Positions 50,491 to 59,897 are shown, numbered from the stretch's first letter. The stretch is DNA of 64,000 nucleotides from [Clostridium] citroniae WAL-17108 (GCF_000233455.1 NZ_JH376423.1:310001-374000); one strand, 5' to 3'. The notes: a model not told the origin generated them from the letters alone. Made by a program: numbers and translations.

Positions 50491-52275
50491 ATGCTTTTTA
50501 AAAAGCAGCAACTCAATCTGCAAAAGGCCAGTATCCGGTATATCATATTCATATATTTTACCCTGACGGCCCTGGCGGCCAGCGTGTTTATCGGTGTCTC
50601 CCTGTACACCAGGCTGTCGGGCCAGATGGCGTCTACCATTCAGGAGGAGAACCAGATCCTGATCAACCAGATCAACCGTTCCATGGACTCCTATCTGCGC
50701 ACGGTCATGAAGCTGTCCGATTCCCTGTATTACGGCGTCATAAAGAATGCGGACCTGTCGGACGGTTCCATTGGCAGCGAGATCACACTGCTGTATGACA
50801 ATAATAAGGATAATATAGAAAATATCGCCCTGCTGTCCAAGGACGGGCAGATGCTGGAGGCCGTTCCCGCGGCCCGTTTAAAGACCAATGTGGATGTGAG
50901 GTCTGAAAACTGGTTTCAATACACCCTGGAAAAGACGGAGAACCTTCATTTCTCCACGCCCCATGTGCAGACTATTTTTGATGCCAGCGAAAACCAGTAC
51001 CGCTGGGTCATTTCCCTTTCCAAGGCAGTGGAGATCACCCAGGGGCCTTCCACGGACCAGGGGGTCCTGCTCATCGATATCCGATACAACAGCCTGGAGC
51101 AGCTTTTTGACGGGGTGAACCTGGGAAACGGGGGCTACGTGTATCTGATCAGCAGTGACGGGGAGATCATCTATCATCCCAGGGCCCAGCTCATAGACTC
51201 AGGTCTGGCCCAGGAAAACAACCTGGAGGCAGCCGGGCTGAGGGATGGGAATTATGAGACTGTATTTGGCGGAGAAAAGCGGATCGTCACTGTAAAGACC
51301 GTTGGATATACGGGCTGGAAGATCGTGGGCGTCACGCCCTTGGATGGGATGTCCCTTAACAATATCAAGACAAAGCTCCTGATCATTTTTATCATTGCAT
51401 TTGTTTTGTTCATTCTTTCCATTATCAACTCCTACATCTCCACCAGGATCACGGACCCGATTAAGGAACTGGAAAAGGCGGTAAACGAGATCGAGGAGGG
51501 AAACCTGGAAGCGGAGGTGAAGATGGTGGGCTCTTATGAGATACAGCATCTGGGCACATCCATCCAGAACATGGCCAGGCAGATACGCCGCCTGATGAAT
51601 GATATTGTGGCCGAGCATGAGTCCAAGCGCAAAAGCGAATTTGACACCCTCCAGTCCCAGATCAATCCCCACTTCCTCTATAACACCCTGGATATCATTG
51701 TGTGGATGATTGAAAATGAAAAGCAGTCCGAGGCCGTCAAGGTGGTGACGGCCCTGGCCAGGTTTTTCCGTATCAGCCTGAGCAAAGGAAAAAGCATCAT
51801 CCCTGTCAGGGATGAGCTGGAGCATGTGCGCAATTACCTGATGATCCAGCACATGCGGTATAAGAATAAATTCACCTACACCATAGAGGCGGATGAGGAT
51901 GTGATGGATCTGGCCAGCCTGAAGCTGATGCTGCAGCCCCTGGTGGAAAATGCCATCTATCACGGGATGGAGTTCATGGACGGGGACGGGGAGATACGGA
52001 TCCAGGCGTGGCGCCGGGAGGGGGATCTGTACATGAGCGTGTCCGACAACGGACTTGGCATGACAATGGAGCAGGTGGAGCGCCTGTTCTCAGCGGCAGA
52101 CCATGCGCCTTCCCGCAGAGGGTCCGGCATTGGGGTTAAGAATGTGAACGAGCGCATCAGGCTCTATTTTGGCAGCGGCTACGGGCTTGCGATCCGGTCG
52201 GAGCCGGATGAGGGGACCACGGTGACAGCCCACCTGCCTGCTGTGCCCTACGAGGACCTGAAGAAGGAGGTATGA
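50491..52275 (+). CDS. YesM-type sensor histidine kinase
   Basis: A 594-residue membrane kinase. Helix 1 lies at about residues 17-38 and helix 2 at about 290-312, enclosing an extracytoplasmic Cache-like domain of some 250 residues. A HAMP domain follows (RITDPIKELEKAVNEIEEGNLE), then the His kinase box SQINPHFLYNTLDIIVWM with His394. The HATPase part has LQPLVENAIYHG and DNGLGM. The ribosome site is AAGGAG. The two anchored sugar-binding proteins encoded next could present ligand to its outer domain; that is inference from the order. Confidence 0.93.
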   Translation: MLFKKQQLNLQKASIRYIIFIYFTLTALAASVFIGVSLYTRLSGQMASTIQEENQILINQINRSMDSYLRTVMKLSDSLYYGVIKNADLSDGSIGSEITLLYDNNKDNIENIALLSKDGQMLEAVPAARLKTNVDVRSENWFQYTLEKTENLHFSTPHVQTIFDASENQYRWVISLSKAVEITQGPSTDQGVLLIDIRYNSLEQLFDGVNLGNGGYVYLISSDGEIIYHPRAQLIDSGLAQENNLEAAGLRDGNYETVFGGEKRIVTVKTVGYTGWKIVGVTPLDGMSLNNIKTKLLIIFIIAFVLFILSIINSYISTRITDPIKELEKAVNEIEEGNLEAEVKMVGSYEIQHLGTSIQNMARQIRRLMNDIVAEHESKRKSEFDTLQSQINPHFLYNTLDIIVWMIENEKQSEAVKVVTALARFFRISLSKGKSIIPVRDELEHVRNYLMIQHMRYKNKFTYTIEADEDVMDLASLKLMLQPLVENAIYHGMEFMDGDGEIRIQAWRREGDLYMSVSDNGLGMTMEQVERLFSAADHAPSRRGSGIGVKNVNERIRLYFGSGYGLAIRSEPDEGTTVTAHLPAVPYEDLKKEV

Positions 52276-52276
52276 T

Positions 52277-53248
52277 ATGTCAAATAAGGAAAAACTTCTT
52301 TGGTGCATCTATGCCGGCGTGCTGATCCTCCTTTTTCTCATGTCCTCCACGGACCTGATCATCAAGGAAAAAAAGGTGGAGATCCTGCCCATATCCGTGA
52401 TCATAGAGGATGCCAGCGATGATTATTACGTTAATTTTAAGAAGGGAATGGAGATGGCGGCAGAGGAATTTCACGGTGATGTCAGCTTTATCACTCTTTA
52501 TGCCACCAATGACCAGGAACAGCAGATGGAACTGGTCCAGAGGGAGATACGCGATGGGGCAAAGGCCATTATTCTGTCCCCTGTAAATGAGGCGGAAACC
52601 GTGATGGCGCTGGATGCCATGAGCCCCAACTGCCCCATCATCCTTTTGGGGGCGCCGGTGCCCAGTGAAAGCGTGGTGGATACCATTGCGGCGGACAGCT
52701 TTGGGATGGGGCAGATGGCGGCCCGGGCAGTGACGGCCCAGGCGCCTTCCGATGTACCCGTATATCTTTTCACCGAGGGCCTGTCCTATGGGGATAATAC
52801 CAATGTATATGATGGGGTGAGGTCGGTGCTGGACGATCACGGATTTACCTACAGGCTGGTGGAAAAGAGAACGGATGACACCTACAGGCAGGCCATTGAG
52901 GAGACCGTGTATCCGGGGGACGGGCGGATCACCGTCATAGCCCTGGACACCCAGTCCCTGAATGAGGTCAACCAGATCGTGGACGGAAGTACGGTGTACC
53001 AGGCTCATGTGGCAGGGCTTTACGGGGTTGGCAGCACCACCTCCATACTGGGGGGACTGGACAAGGGGATCATAGACGGACTTGCCGCATACAATCAGTT
53101 CGATATGGGGTATCTCAGCGTGAAACGGGCGGTAGAAGCCATTCAGGGCAGCAGGCAGAGAAAGCAGACGCAGCTGGATGCCGTCTATGTCAATAAGGAG
53201 AACATGTGGGATAAGCAGTATGAGAAAATGTTTTATCCCATTGAATGA
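52277..53248 (+). CDS. Membrane-anchored periplasmic-binding-type sugar protein 1
   Basis: A 323-residue protein of the type I periplasmic binding fold (RbsB/MglB class). An N-terminal membrane helix (about residues 8-24) has no lipobox cysteine and no clear cleavage site, so the protein likely stays anchored. VNFKKGMEMAAEEF, AKAIILSPVNEAETV, and GVGSTTSILGGLDKGIIDGLAAYNQFDMGYLSV are family blocks. There is no DNA-binding domain, so it is not a LacI regulator. Its gene starts one base after the yesM stop, with AAGGAGG inside that gene's end, so it is expressed with the kinase. It is likely a co-sensor. Confidence 0.82.
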   Translation: MSNKEKLLWCIYAGVLILLFLMSSTDLIIKEKKVEILPISVIIEDASDDYYVNFKKGMEMAAEEFHGDVSFITLYATNDQEQQMELVQREIRDGAKAIILSPVNEAETVMALDAMSPNCPIILLGAPVPSESVVDTIAADSFGMGQMAARAVTAQAPSDVPVYLFTEGLSYGDNTNVYDGVRSVLDDHGFTYRLVEKRTDDTYRQAIEETVYPGDGRITVIALDTQSLNEVNQIVDGSTVYQAHVAGLYGVGSTTSILGGLDKGIIDGLAAYNQFDMGYLSVKRAVEAIQGSRQRKQTQLDAVYVNKENMWDKQYEKMFYPIE

Positions 53249-53302
53249 CAAGGTGTACTTCCGGAATGATTGAGAAGTATGCCAAGGAGCAGGGAGGATG
53301 TT

Positions 53303-54337
53303 ATGAAAAAACACTGGTTTTACGGAGGCGCTGTCTGCCTTGTTGCTTTAGCTGTCCTGTGGGGGATATGGTCTTACAGCAAAGGGCAGGAGGCTAGTAC
53401 GCAGAAAAAAACCTCCATGCGCATCGGCGTTCTGCTGTACAGGGGGGATGACACATTTATCAGCACCCTGCGTACGGCCCTGGAAAAGCAGGCAAAGGAA
53501 TACGAACAGGGGACCGGGATCAAGGTGACGCTGGACATTATGGATGCAAAGAGCAGCCAGAATACCCAGAACAGCCAGGTGGAGCGCCTGATCTCCCTGG
53601 GCTGCGATGCCCTATGCGTAAATATCGTGGACCGGTCCGCGGCCTCCATTATCATTGACAAGGCCATGGCGGCCGGAATTCCCGTGGTGTTCTTTAACAG
53701 GGAACCGGTGGAGGAGGATATGAACCGCTGGGAGAAACTGTACTATGTGGGGGCGGACGCCAAGGAGTCCGCGGTCCTTCAGGGACAGATCCTGGTTGAT
53801 GCATACAGGAAGAATCCGGAAACCCTGGATATCAATGGGGACGGCATGGTCAGCTACGTGCTGCTGGAGGGGGAGACCAGCCATCAGGATTCCCTGATCC
53901 GCACCGAGTGGTCCATCCAGACTTTAAAGGACGGCGGCGTCCCCCTGGAAAAGATCACAGGCGGGATCGCCAACTGGGAACGCAGCCAGGCATCTGCGCT
54001 GATGGACCAGTGGCTGGACGAATATCCGGGTCAGATAGAACTTGTGATCTGCAACAATGACGATATGGCCCTGGGAGCCATTGATGCCATGGAGCGGAAG
54101 GGGATTGTGGGAAATTCCATCAAGCTGGTGGGGATCGATGGCACGCCCGTGGGCCAGGAGGCGCTGGAAGAAGGAAAACTCTTCGGCACCGTGGAGTCGG
54201 ACAAGCAGAAATACGCAAGTGTGATCTTTGATATTGCCTCCAGCCTTGCCATGGGAAAGGACGTGAAGGACAAGGTGGACCTGGAGGACGGCAAATATTA
54301 CTGGTGTCCCCAAATTGCATTGACAAAGCAAAGATAG
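53303..54337 (+). CDS. Membrane-anchored MglB-like sugar-binding protein 2
   Basis: A 344-residue MglB-like protein. The N terminus MKKHWFYGGAVCLVALAVLWG is a single membrane helix; the only cysteine in it (VCLVAL) is not in a lipobox. RIGVLLYRGDDTFISTL, PVVFFNREPVEEDM, DINGDGMVSYVLLEGE (a calcium-loop pattern as in galactose-binding MglB), ELVICNNDDMALGAIDA and the C-terminal YWCPQ are visible. ATG 53303 follows AGGGAGG; an in-frame ATG at 53270 is rejected. It resembles the MglB encoded at 54643 but keeps an anchor and lies in the kinase unit, so a sensing role for galactose-type sugars is inferred. Confidence 0.85.
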   Translation: MKKHWFYGGAVCLVALAVLWGIWSYSKGQEASTQKKTSMRIGVLLYRGDDTFISTLRTALEKQAKEYEQGTGIKVTLDIMDAKSSQNTQNSQVERLISLGCDALCVNIVDRSAASIIIDKAMAAGIPVVFFNREPVEEDMNRWEKLYYVGADAKESAVLQGQILVDAYRKNPETLDINGDGMVSYVLLEGETSHQDSLIRTEWSIQTLKDGGVPLEKITGGIANWERSQASALMDQWLDEYPGQIELVICNNDDMALGAIDAMERKGIVGNSIKLVGIDGTPVGQEALEEGKLFGTVESDKQKYASVIFDIASSLAMGKDVKDKVDLEDGKYYWCPQIALTKQR

Positions 54338-54642
54338 GGGATGTGGATGGGAACGTCTTGTGCAATATGGCATAAAAAACATATGCACAAGGCGATTTTG
54401 GCAATATATGGAAGATAAAATGCGAAAAAAATGAGAGAAAATATAAAAAAAATCGAATCATACGCTAAAAATCAAAGAAATTTTATAATGGTTCTTAGAA
54501 AATCATATGGAAAAATGCATAATCCGGACGTATAATATGCTTGTCGTTAAGGAAAAACCACCAAACCCGCTTGCGGTTTACTCCATTGTGGATATTCCTG
54601 ATCACGGCAAAATAATACTTTATGTAAGGGAGGATTTATAGC
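54338..54642 (+). other. 305-base gap before mglB
   Basis: The gap holds a hairpin at 54357-54391 (CTTGTGC with GCACAAG plus inner pairs, followed by four T), which may be a weak terminator of the sensor unit. An AT-rich stretch follows, then a TATAAT at 54531 and a long leader. Near 54560-54577 CCCGC and GCGG can form a small stem. I see no small gene and no convincing cre site. Confidence 0.5.
54508..54536 (+). promoter_or_regulatory. Possible promoter of mglBAC
   Basis: A perfect -10 TATAAT at 54531-54536 with a poor -35 TGGAAA (54508-54513) at 17-base spacing. A weak -35 would fit activation by the YesN regulator encoded upstream. Confidence 0.45.
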
Positions 54643-55770
54643 ATGAGATTATTTAAGAAGGCAACAGCAGTTGCAATGGCATCCATGATGGTTCTGTCCA
54701 TGGCAGGATGCGGAAGCAAACCGGCAGAGACCACAGCAGCCCCAACAGAGGCAAAGACCGAGGCAGCAACCGAGGCGGCTTCAGAAGCAGCCAGCGAGGC
54801 AGCTACCACAGCGGCAGAGGCGACTGGAGATGCAACAGATGTTGCTGATAAGAAGGTAGGCATCAGCATTTACAAGTTTGATGACAACTTCATGACACTG
54901 TACAGGACCGAACTGGAGAGATATCTCACAGAGGATCTTGGATTCAAGAAAGAGAACGTAGTTATCCAGGACGGCAAGGGCGATCAGGCAGAGCAGACCA
55001 ACCAGATCCAGAACTTCATCACACAGAAGTATGATGTTCTGATCCTGAACCTGGTGCAGGCTTCTTCCGCACCTGAGATCACCGATATGTGTAAAGATGC
55101 CGGGATCCCGGTTGTATTCATCAACCGTGAGCCGGATGTAGCTGAGGAAGAGAGATGGGCAAGCGAAAGCATCAACGCTACCTACGTTGGCTGTGACGCT
55201 AGACAGTCCGGTACATACCAGGGCGAGGAAATCCTTGAGACATCCAACAAGGGCGATATCAACGGGGATGGCAAAGTTTCCTACATCATGATCCAGGGCG
55301 ATCCTGAGAACGTAGATGCTCAGTACAGAACCGAATTCTCCGTTAAGGCTCTTACCGATGCCGGCGTGGAAGTAGAAGAACTGTTAAAGCAGCGCGGTGA
55401 CTGGGATCAGGCTAAGGCTCAGCAGATTGCACAGGATGCTCTGAACCAGTACGGCGATAAGATCGAAGTTATCTTCTGCAACAACGATGCTATGGCACTG
55501 GGCGCATTACAGGCAATCGAGGCAGCTGGCCGCAAGGTTAACGAGGACATCTATCTGGTAGGTGTTGACGCTCTTACAGAGGCTGTTCAGAACGTACTGG
55601 AAGATAAGCAGACAGGTACCGTATTTAACGATCACTTCTCACAGGCTCGTATGGCGGCTGACAGCGCAGTTCAGTTCCTGAAGGGCGAGAAGGTAGAGCC
55701 GGTTAACATGGTAGACTATATCAAGGTTACCAAGGACAATGCTCAGCAGATTCTGGATCAGTTAAAGTAA
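54643..55770 (+). CDS. mglB: Galactose/methyl-galactoside-binding lipoprotein
   Basis: A 375-residue ABC-transporter binding protein. The lipoprotein signal ends at SMAGC (Cys23), followed by an Ala/Thr/Glu-rich linker to about residue 66. The mature domain has VGISIYKFDDNFMTLYR, VVFINREPD, DINGDGKVSYIMIQGD with the calcium-binding DxNxDG loop, and IFCNNDAMALGALQA. All this fits MglB, which delivers galactose or glucose to MglAC. Codon use is strongly biased, as in highly expressed genes. It is separated from mglA by a terminator, which would keep the binding protein in excess. Confidence 0.94.
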   Translation: MRLFKKATAVAMASMMVLSMAGCGSKPAETTAAPTEAKTEAATEAASEAASEAATTAAEATGDATDVADKKVGISIYKFDDNFMTLYRTELERYLTEDLGFKKENVVIQDGKGDQAEQTNQIQNFITQKYDVLILNLVQASSAPEITDMCKDAGIPVVFINREPDVAEEERWASESINATYVGCDARQSGTYQGEEILETSNKGDINGDGKVSYIMIQGDPENVDAQYRTEFSVKALTDAGVEVEELLKQRGDWDQAKAQQIAQDALNQYGDKIEVIFCNNDAMALGALQAIEAAGRKVNEDIYLVGVDALTEAVQNVLEDKQTGTVFNDHFSQARMAADSAVQFLKGEKVEPVNMVDYIKVTKDNAQQILDQLK

Positions 55771-55794
55771 TAATTAACATCTAGTGATTGAAAC

Positions 55795-55825
55795 CGGGTG
55801 TGTCCACCGACACACCCGATTTTTT
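55795..55825 (+). terminator. Terminator between mglB and mglA
   Basis: A perfect 10-bp stem CGGGTGTGTC / GACACACCCG with a 4-base loop, then A and six T. Partial readthrough would set the usual high ratio of binding protein to transporter. Confidence 0.92.
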
Positions 55826-55892
55826 GAAGAAGGACGGCTGTGGGGATGCGGCCATGTATATAAATTAGAATGTATTTGAAAGGAGTAACGGG

Positions 55893-57443
55893 ATGGCAGA
55901 TCAGTACAGACTGGAAATGGTAGGGGTCAGCAAGACCTTCCCTGGCGTAAAGGCACTGGATGGTATTAACTTGAAAGTACGTCCCGGAACCGTTCATGCG
56001 CTGATGGGTGAGAACGGAGCAGGTAAATCGACTCTTATGAAATGCCTATTCGGCATTTATAAAATGGATGAGGGGCAGATCTTCATCGATGGGGAGAAAG
56101 TGGAGATCACGAACCCGGATGACGCACTTCACAAAGGACTGGCAATGGTGCACCAGGAGCTGCAGCCCATACCGGAGCGTTCCATTGCAGAGAATATGTA
56201 TTTGGGCAGATACCCTATGAAGGGAATTGGCCCCTTTAAGATGGTAGACCACAAGGTCATGAACAGCGAGGCCGAGAAGTGGTTAAAAGATGTTAAAATG
56301 AGTTTTAATCCCAAGGCAAAATTAGGGACACTTTCAATCGGACAGATGCAGTCAGTGGAGATAGCCAAGGCAGTGAGCCAGAGCGCAAAGCTTGTGATTC
56401 TGGATGAGCCGACCTCATCACTGACTGATAACGAAGTAGAAGCGCTTTTCCGTATCGTAAGGGATTTAAAGACCAGAGGCGTTTCTATGATATACATCAG
56501 CCATAAGATGGCGGAAATCCGTCAGATCGCAGATGATATCACCATCATGCGTGACGGTACCTATGTGGGTTCCTGGGAGGTAAAGGATATCTCGGATGAT
56601 GAGATCGTTAAGCAGATGGTTGGACGTGAGCTGACCAATGTGTATCCTCCCAAGGATGATTACAGGACAGAGGAGACCGTGCTCAAGGTGGACCACCTGT
56701 GCAGCATTCATGAGCGTTCCTTCCAGGACTGTTCATTTGAATTGAAGCGCGGGGAGATCCTTGGCTTTGGCGGACTGGTAGGCGCGCAGAGAACTGAGCT
56801 TATGGAAGCAATCTTCGGAATGCGCCACATTGCCAGCGGGCAGATTGAGATCCTGGGCAAAAAGGCGGCCATCAGGCGGCCTCAGGATGCCATCCACGAC
56901 TCTGTGGGAATGATCACGGAGGACCGCCGCGGTACCGGGATCATTGGATGCCTGAGCATTGAGGACAATACAGCCATTGCCTCCTATAATAATTACACTC
57001 ATCTGGGTAAGATCGATAAGAAAAAAGTGGATGAGGTAGTGAAAGACAGCATTGCGAAACTGAGTATCAAGACACCCAGCGGCAAGACACTGATCCAGTC
57101 CTTGTCTGGTGGTAACCAGCAGAAGGTTATCATAGCGAGATGGCTTGCCAACAACCCTGATATCCTGATTATGGATGAGCCTACCAGAGGAATTGACGTA
57201 GGCGCCAAATATGAAATCTACCAAATTATGATCGACCTTGTGAAACAGGGAAAATCCATTATCATGATTTCATCTGAAATGCCTGAGCTTATAGGTATGT
57301 CCAACCGGATCATCGTTATGTGCAACGGTCATATTACCGGGGAACTGGAAGGCGGGGAAGCGACCCAGGAGAGGATCATGTCCTATGCGACACAGTTTGA
57401 TCTTCAGGGCAAATCAAAGAACGATTCCAAACAGGAGGTTTAA
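55893..57443 (+). CDS. mglA: Galactose ABC transporter ATP-binding protein
   Basis: A 516-residue protein with two ABC domains. The first has Walker A GENGAGKSTLMKCLFG near residue 39, signature LSIGQMQSVEIAKA and Walker B LVILDEPTSSL. The second has the degenerate Walker A GLVGAQRTELMEAIFG usual for this family, signature LSGGNQQKVIIARWL and ILIMDEPTRGIDVGAK. It powers sugar import through MglC. AAAGGAG precedes the ATG. Confidence 0.96.
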   Translation: MADQYRLEMVGVSKTFPGVKALDGINLKVRPGTVHALMGENGAGKSTLMKCLFGIYKMDEGQIFIDGEKVEITNPDDALHKGLAMVHQELQPIPERSIAENMYLGRYPMKGIGPFKMVDHKVMNSEAEKWLKDVKMSFNPKAKLGTLSIGQMQSVEIAKAVSQSAKLVILDEPTSSLTDNEVEALFRIVRDLKTRGVSMIYISHKMAEIRQIADDITIMRDGTYVGSWEVKDISDDEIVKQMVGRELTNVYPPKDDYRTEETVLKVDHLCSIHERSFQDCSFELKRGEILGFGGLVGAQRTELMEAIFGMRHIASGQIEILGKKAAIRRPQDAIHDSVGMITEDRRGTGIIGCLSIEDNTAIASYNNYTHLGKIDKKKVDEVVKDSIAKLSIKTPSGKTLIQSLSGGNQQKVIIARWLANNPDILIMDEPTRGIDVGAKYEIYQIMIDLVKQGKSIIMISSEMPELIGMSNRIIVMCNGHITGELEGGEATQERIMSYATQFDLQGKSKNDSKQEV

Positions 57444-57446
57444 GTC

Positions 57447-58445
57447 ATGACAGCTAAAAAATTCAATATAGTTGATTTCCTTATCAATAACGGTATTATT
57501 ATGGTTCTGATCATACTTGCCATTGTGACAGGTATTCTTCAGCCCACATTCTTTTCAACCGGAAACGCAAACAATATTGCCTTGAACGTGGCTCCCCGTT
57601 TTATCATTGCCTGCGGTGTATCAGGCTGTCTGATCACAAAGGGTACCGACCTTTCAGCAGGACGTATGGTAGGCCTTTCCGCATGTATTGCAGGTACTTT
57701 GCTGCAGAAGCCGGATTACAGCGGTAAATTCTGGGAGAACCTTCCTGATTTTGGTATCTGGTGGGTTTTAGTAGTGCTTTTGATCTGTATCGCCGTTTGC
57801 GGTATTTTCGGATGCATCAACGGACTGGTGGTTTCCTTCCTTCAGGTTCCCGCATTCATCGGCACCCTGGGCATGCAGCTGATCGTATACGGCGTCTGCC
57901 TTGTATATACGGATGCAACCCCCATCGGCGGATACCGCGCAGCTTACACAGAGGTTGCCAAGGGCAAACTCTTTGGAATGATACCATACCTGTTCATCAT
58001 AGCCCTTGTGGTGGGCATTGTGATGTGGTTCATCTACAATAAGACGCCTCACGGCAAATATATGTACGCCATCGGCGGCAATGAGCAGGCGGCGGAAGTA
58101 TCCGGCGTGAACACCAAAAGAACTAAGATCGTCATCTACATTACGGCAGCGGCCCTTTACGCTCTGGGCGGTTTCCTGGTAGGCGCCAAGTCCGGCGGTT
58201 CCTCCGTTAACATGGGCCAGGGCTGGGAGCTGGAAGCCATTGCAGCTTGTACCATCGGCGGCGTTTCTGTAAACGGCGGTATCGGACGTGTGTCCGGTGT
58301 ACTGATCGGCGTGCTTGTATTTGAAATCCTGAAAACCTGTCTCCAGTATCTGGGCGTTGACACCAACTACCAGTACATAGCACAGGGTATCGTTATCGTG
58401 GTTGCTATTGCCCTGGATATCAGGAAATACATTGCCAAGAAGTAA
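57447..58445 (+). CDS. mglC: Galactose ABC transporter permease
   Basis: A 332-residue membrane protein with about nine or ten helices. GCLITKGTDLSAGRMVGLSA near residue 53, FIGTLGMQLIVYG and AIGGNEQAAEVSGVNTKRTKI near 209 (the coupling segment to MglA) are family marks. It starts 3 bases after mglA, with AGGAGG in that gene's end, and its stop overlaps the next start (TAATG). Confidence 0.95.
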   Translation: MTAKKFNIVDFLINNGIIMVLIILAIVTGILQPTFFSTGNANNIALNVAPRFIIACGVSGCLITKGTDLSAGRMVGLSACIAGTLLQKPDYSGKFWENLPDFGIWWVLVVLLICIAVCGIFGCINGLVVSFLQVPAFIGTLGMQLIVYGVCLVYTDATPIGGYRAAYTEVAKGKLFGMIPYLFIIALVVGIVMWFIYNKTPHGKYMYAIGGNEQAAEVSGVNTKRTKIVIYITAAALYALGGFLVGAKSGGSSVNMGQGWELEAIAACTIGGVSVNGGIGRVSGVLIGVLVFEILKTCLQYLGVDTNYQYIAQGIVIVVAIALDIRKYIAKK

Positions 58446-58648
58446 TGACTATGGATGAAATGAAAAACCTGGAAGAACTGGCCGAGGAAAACCGGAGGCT
58501 CAAGGAAGAAAATGAACGCCTCCAGAATCTCTCGCCCAAAGAGCGCCTGTACGAACACATCCATGTGTCCGTAAGGACCATGAACATCATCATTGGCTGC
58601 TTGTGCGCCCTGTTTGTTTTAGTGATCATCCTGGGGATGATGAAATAA
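58445..58648 (+). CDS. Small coiled-coil membrane protein of the mgl operon
   Basis: A 67-residue protein I do not recognise by name. Residues 5-35 form a charged, leucine-spaced helix (LEELAEENRRLKEENERLQNL) likely to be a coiled coil. Residues 47-65 (MNIIIGCLCALFVLVIILG) are one membrane helix, so the coiled coil would face the cytosol. The start overlaps the mglC stop (TAATG), indicating coupled translation; an ATG two codons on is also possible. It may assist or anchor the transporter. Confidence 0.7.
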   Translation: MTMDEMKNLEELAEENRRLKEENERLQNLSPKERLYEHIHVSVRTMNIIIGCLCALFVLVIILGMMK

Positions 58649-58687
58649 TGATGATGAAATCAAATTGATAAAAGCGGAAAGAACGTG

Positions 58688-58730
58688 CCCTGCGAACCGG
58701 TTTGGAATGAGATCAAACCTGTTTGCAGGG
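58688..58730. other. Long hairpin between mgl operon and CYTH gene
   Basis: CCCTGC...GGTTTG pairs with CAAACC...GCAGGG, about 15 pairs with small mismatches. There is no T run after it on the plus strand and only a weak one on the minus strand. Its right half overlaps the last codons of the CYTH gene. It may be a weak shared terminator. Confidence 0.45.
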
Positions 58731-59189
58731 TATGTTTGTATCTCCACAGGCCAGACGGCTGTTCTGAAACTCACCGGAAAAGGTGACATCTCTTCCGAAC
58801 CATTCAGGCGCCTTAAAGGCCATGGCCTCCTCCTCTGTGGGGAATTCCACCTCGGCCAGGACAAGACCCTGGTATGAGCCCTCAAACACATCCATTTCAA
58901 TGGTCAGATGGCCGGCGCCTTCCACGGGAATGAGATAGCGCTTTTTGGTAAGTATGATGCCATCGGCTTTTGCCAGCAGATGGCGGTAGGCCTGCTCGTT
59001 CAGGGGCAGGTTGTATTCCTCCCTGGATAAAAGCCCTTTACCCTTGTACGTGAGGTAATAGCTGTCGTCCTCCCGGCGGACGCGCACCACCGGACCGGTG
59101 CACAGATAAGCCTGCTCAATGGCATGGCAGGGAAATGATTCATAGTTTTCAGGGATCTGCTTTACCAGATATTTCCGTTCGATTTCCAT
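58713..59189 (-). CDS. CYTH-domain protein (triphosphate tunnel enzyme)
   Basis: A 158-residue protein starting MEIERKYLVK, which contains the ExExK motif of CYTH/triphosphate-tunnel enzymes. VRVRRED, YYLTYKGKG, TKKRYLIPV, IEMDVFEG and LVLAEVEFPTEEEA supply the alternating charged strands that line the tunnel. Bacterial members hydrolyse inorganic triphosphate or thiamine triphosphate, or make cAMP; which applies is unknown. AGGAGGG precedes ATG 59189; an upstream in-frame ATG at 59222 is rejected. Convergent with the mgl operon. Confidence 0.88.
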   Translation of the reverse strand: MEIERKYLVKQIPENYESFPCHAIEQAYLCTGPVVRVRREDDSYYLTYKGKGLLSREEYNLPLNEQAYRHLLAKADGIILTKKRYLIPVEGAGHLTIEMDVFEGSYQGLVLAEVEFPTEEEAMAFKAPEWFGRDVTFSGEFQNSRLACGDTNIPCKQV

Positions 59190-59342
59190 AAATACCCTCC
59201 TGATATTGTATACATAATGCAATTAGTGGATTTTACTAAGGAATTATATTTTTTCCATTTTACTATCATATCATTTATCAATTTTCAGGAAAAGGCTAAA
59301 ATGATAAAATAATATGCATAGTGGTAAGAAAGGGAGATAATC

Positions 59343-59897
59343 ATGGCAAAGGTTTATGCATTTCTTGCAGAAGGACTGGAAGAGGTTGAATGTCTTGCGG
59401 TAGTGGACGTGCTTCGCCGTTCTGAAGTGGATGTAACAATGGTTTCCATTACAGGAGCAATGGAAGTTACAGGTTCCCATGGGATCCGGTTTATGGCGGA
59501 TGCGCTGTTTGAGGAAGTGAATCCCAATGTGGCGGACGTGCTGTTCCTGCCCGGGGGCATGCCCGGGACCAACAACCTGAAGGCCCATGAAGGCCTGAGA
59601 GAAGCGATCGAACGGGCCAACAAGCAGGGCAGAAGAGTGGCGGCGATCTGTGCAGCTCCCAGCGTCCTGGGGTCCATGGGGCTTTTAAAGGGCAGGACGG
59701 CAACCTGTTATCCCGGATTTGAAGAACAGCTCACCGGGGTATCCTACACAAGCCAGGGCGTTGTGACAGACGGCAACATCACCACGTCCAGAGGGCTTGG
59801 ATATGCCCTGGATCTTGGCCTTGAACTGATCCGCTTGCTTCAGGGACCGCAGCAGGCGCAGAAAATAGCTGCATCCATCCAGCACAGCCGGGGATAG
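59343..59897 (+). CDS. DJ-1/PfpI family protein
   Basis: A 184-residue protein of the DJ-1/ThiJ/PfpI superfamily. AFLAEGLEEVECLAVVDVLRR near the N terminus holds the conserved glutamate, LFLPGGMPGTNNL the central loop, and AAICAAPSVLGSMGLLKGR near residue 100 the nucleophile cysteine elbow. Members act as glyoxalase III, deglycase or stress chaperone; the exact activity is not evident. GAAAGGGAG precedes the ATG. Single gene with its own terminator. Confidence 0.9.
   Translation: MAKVYAFLAEGLEEVECLAVVDVLRRSEVDVTMVSITGAMEVTGSHGIRFMADALFEEVNPNVADVLFLPGGMPGTNNLKAHEGLREAIERANKQGRRVAAICAAPSVLGSMGLLKGRTATCYPGFEEQLTGVSYTSQGVVTDGNITTSRGLGYALDLGLELIRLLQGPQQAQKIAASIQHSRG

Noticed and set aside
52277-54337. 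LacI-family regulators
   Set aside because: Both proteins have the sugar-binding fold shared with LacI, but they begin with a membrane helix and have no helix-turn-helix.
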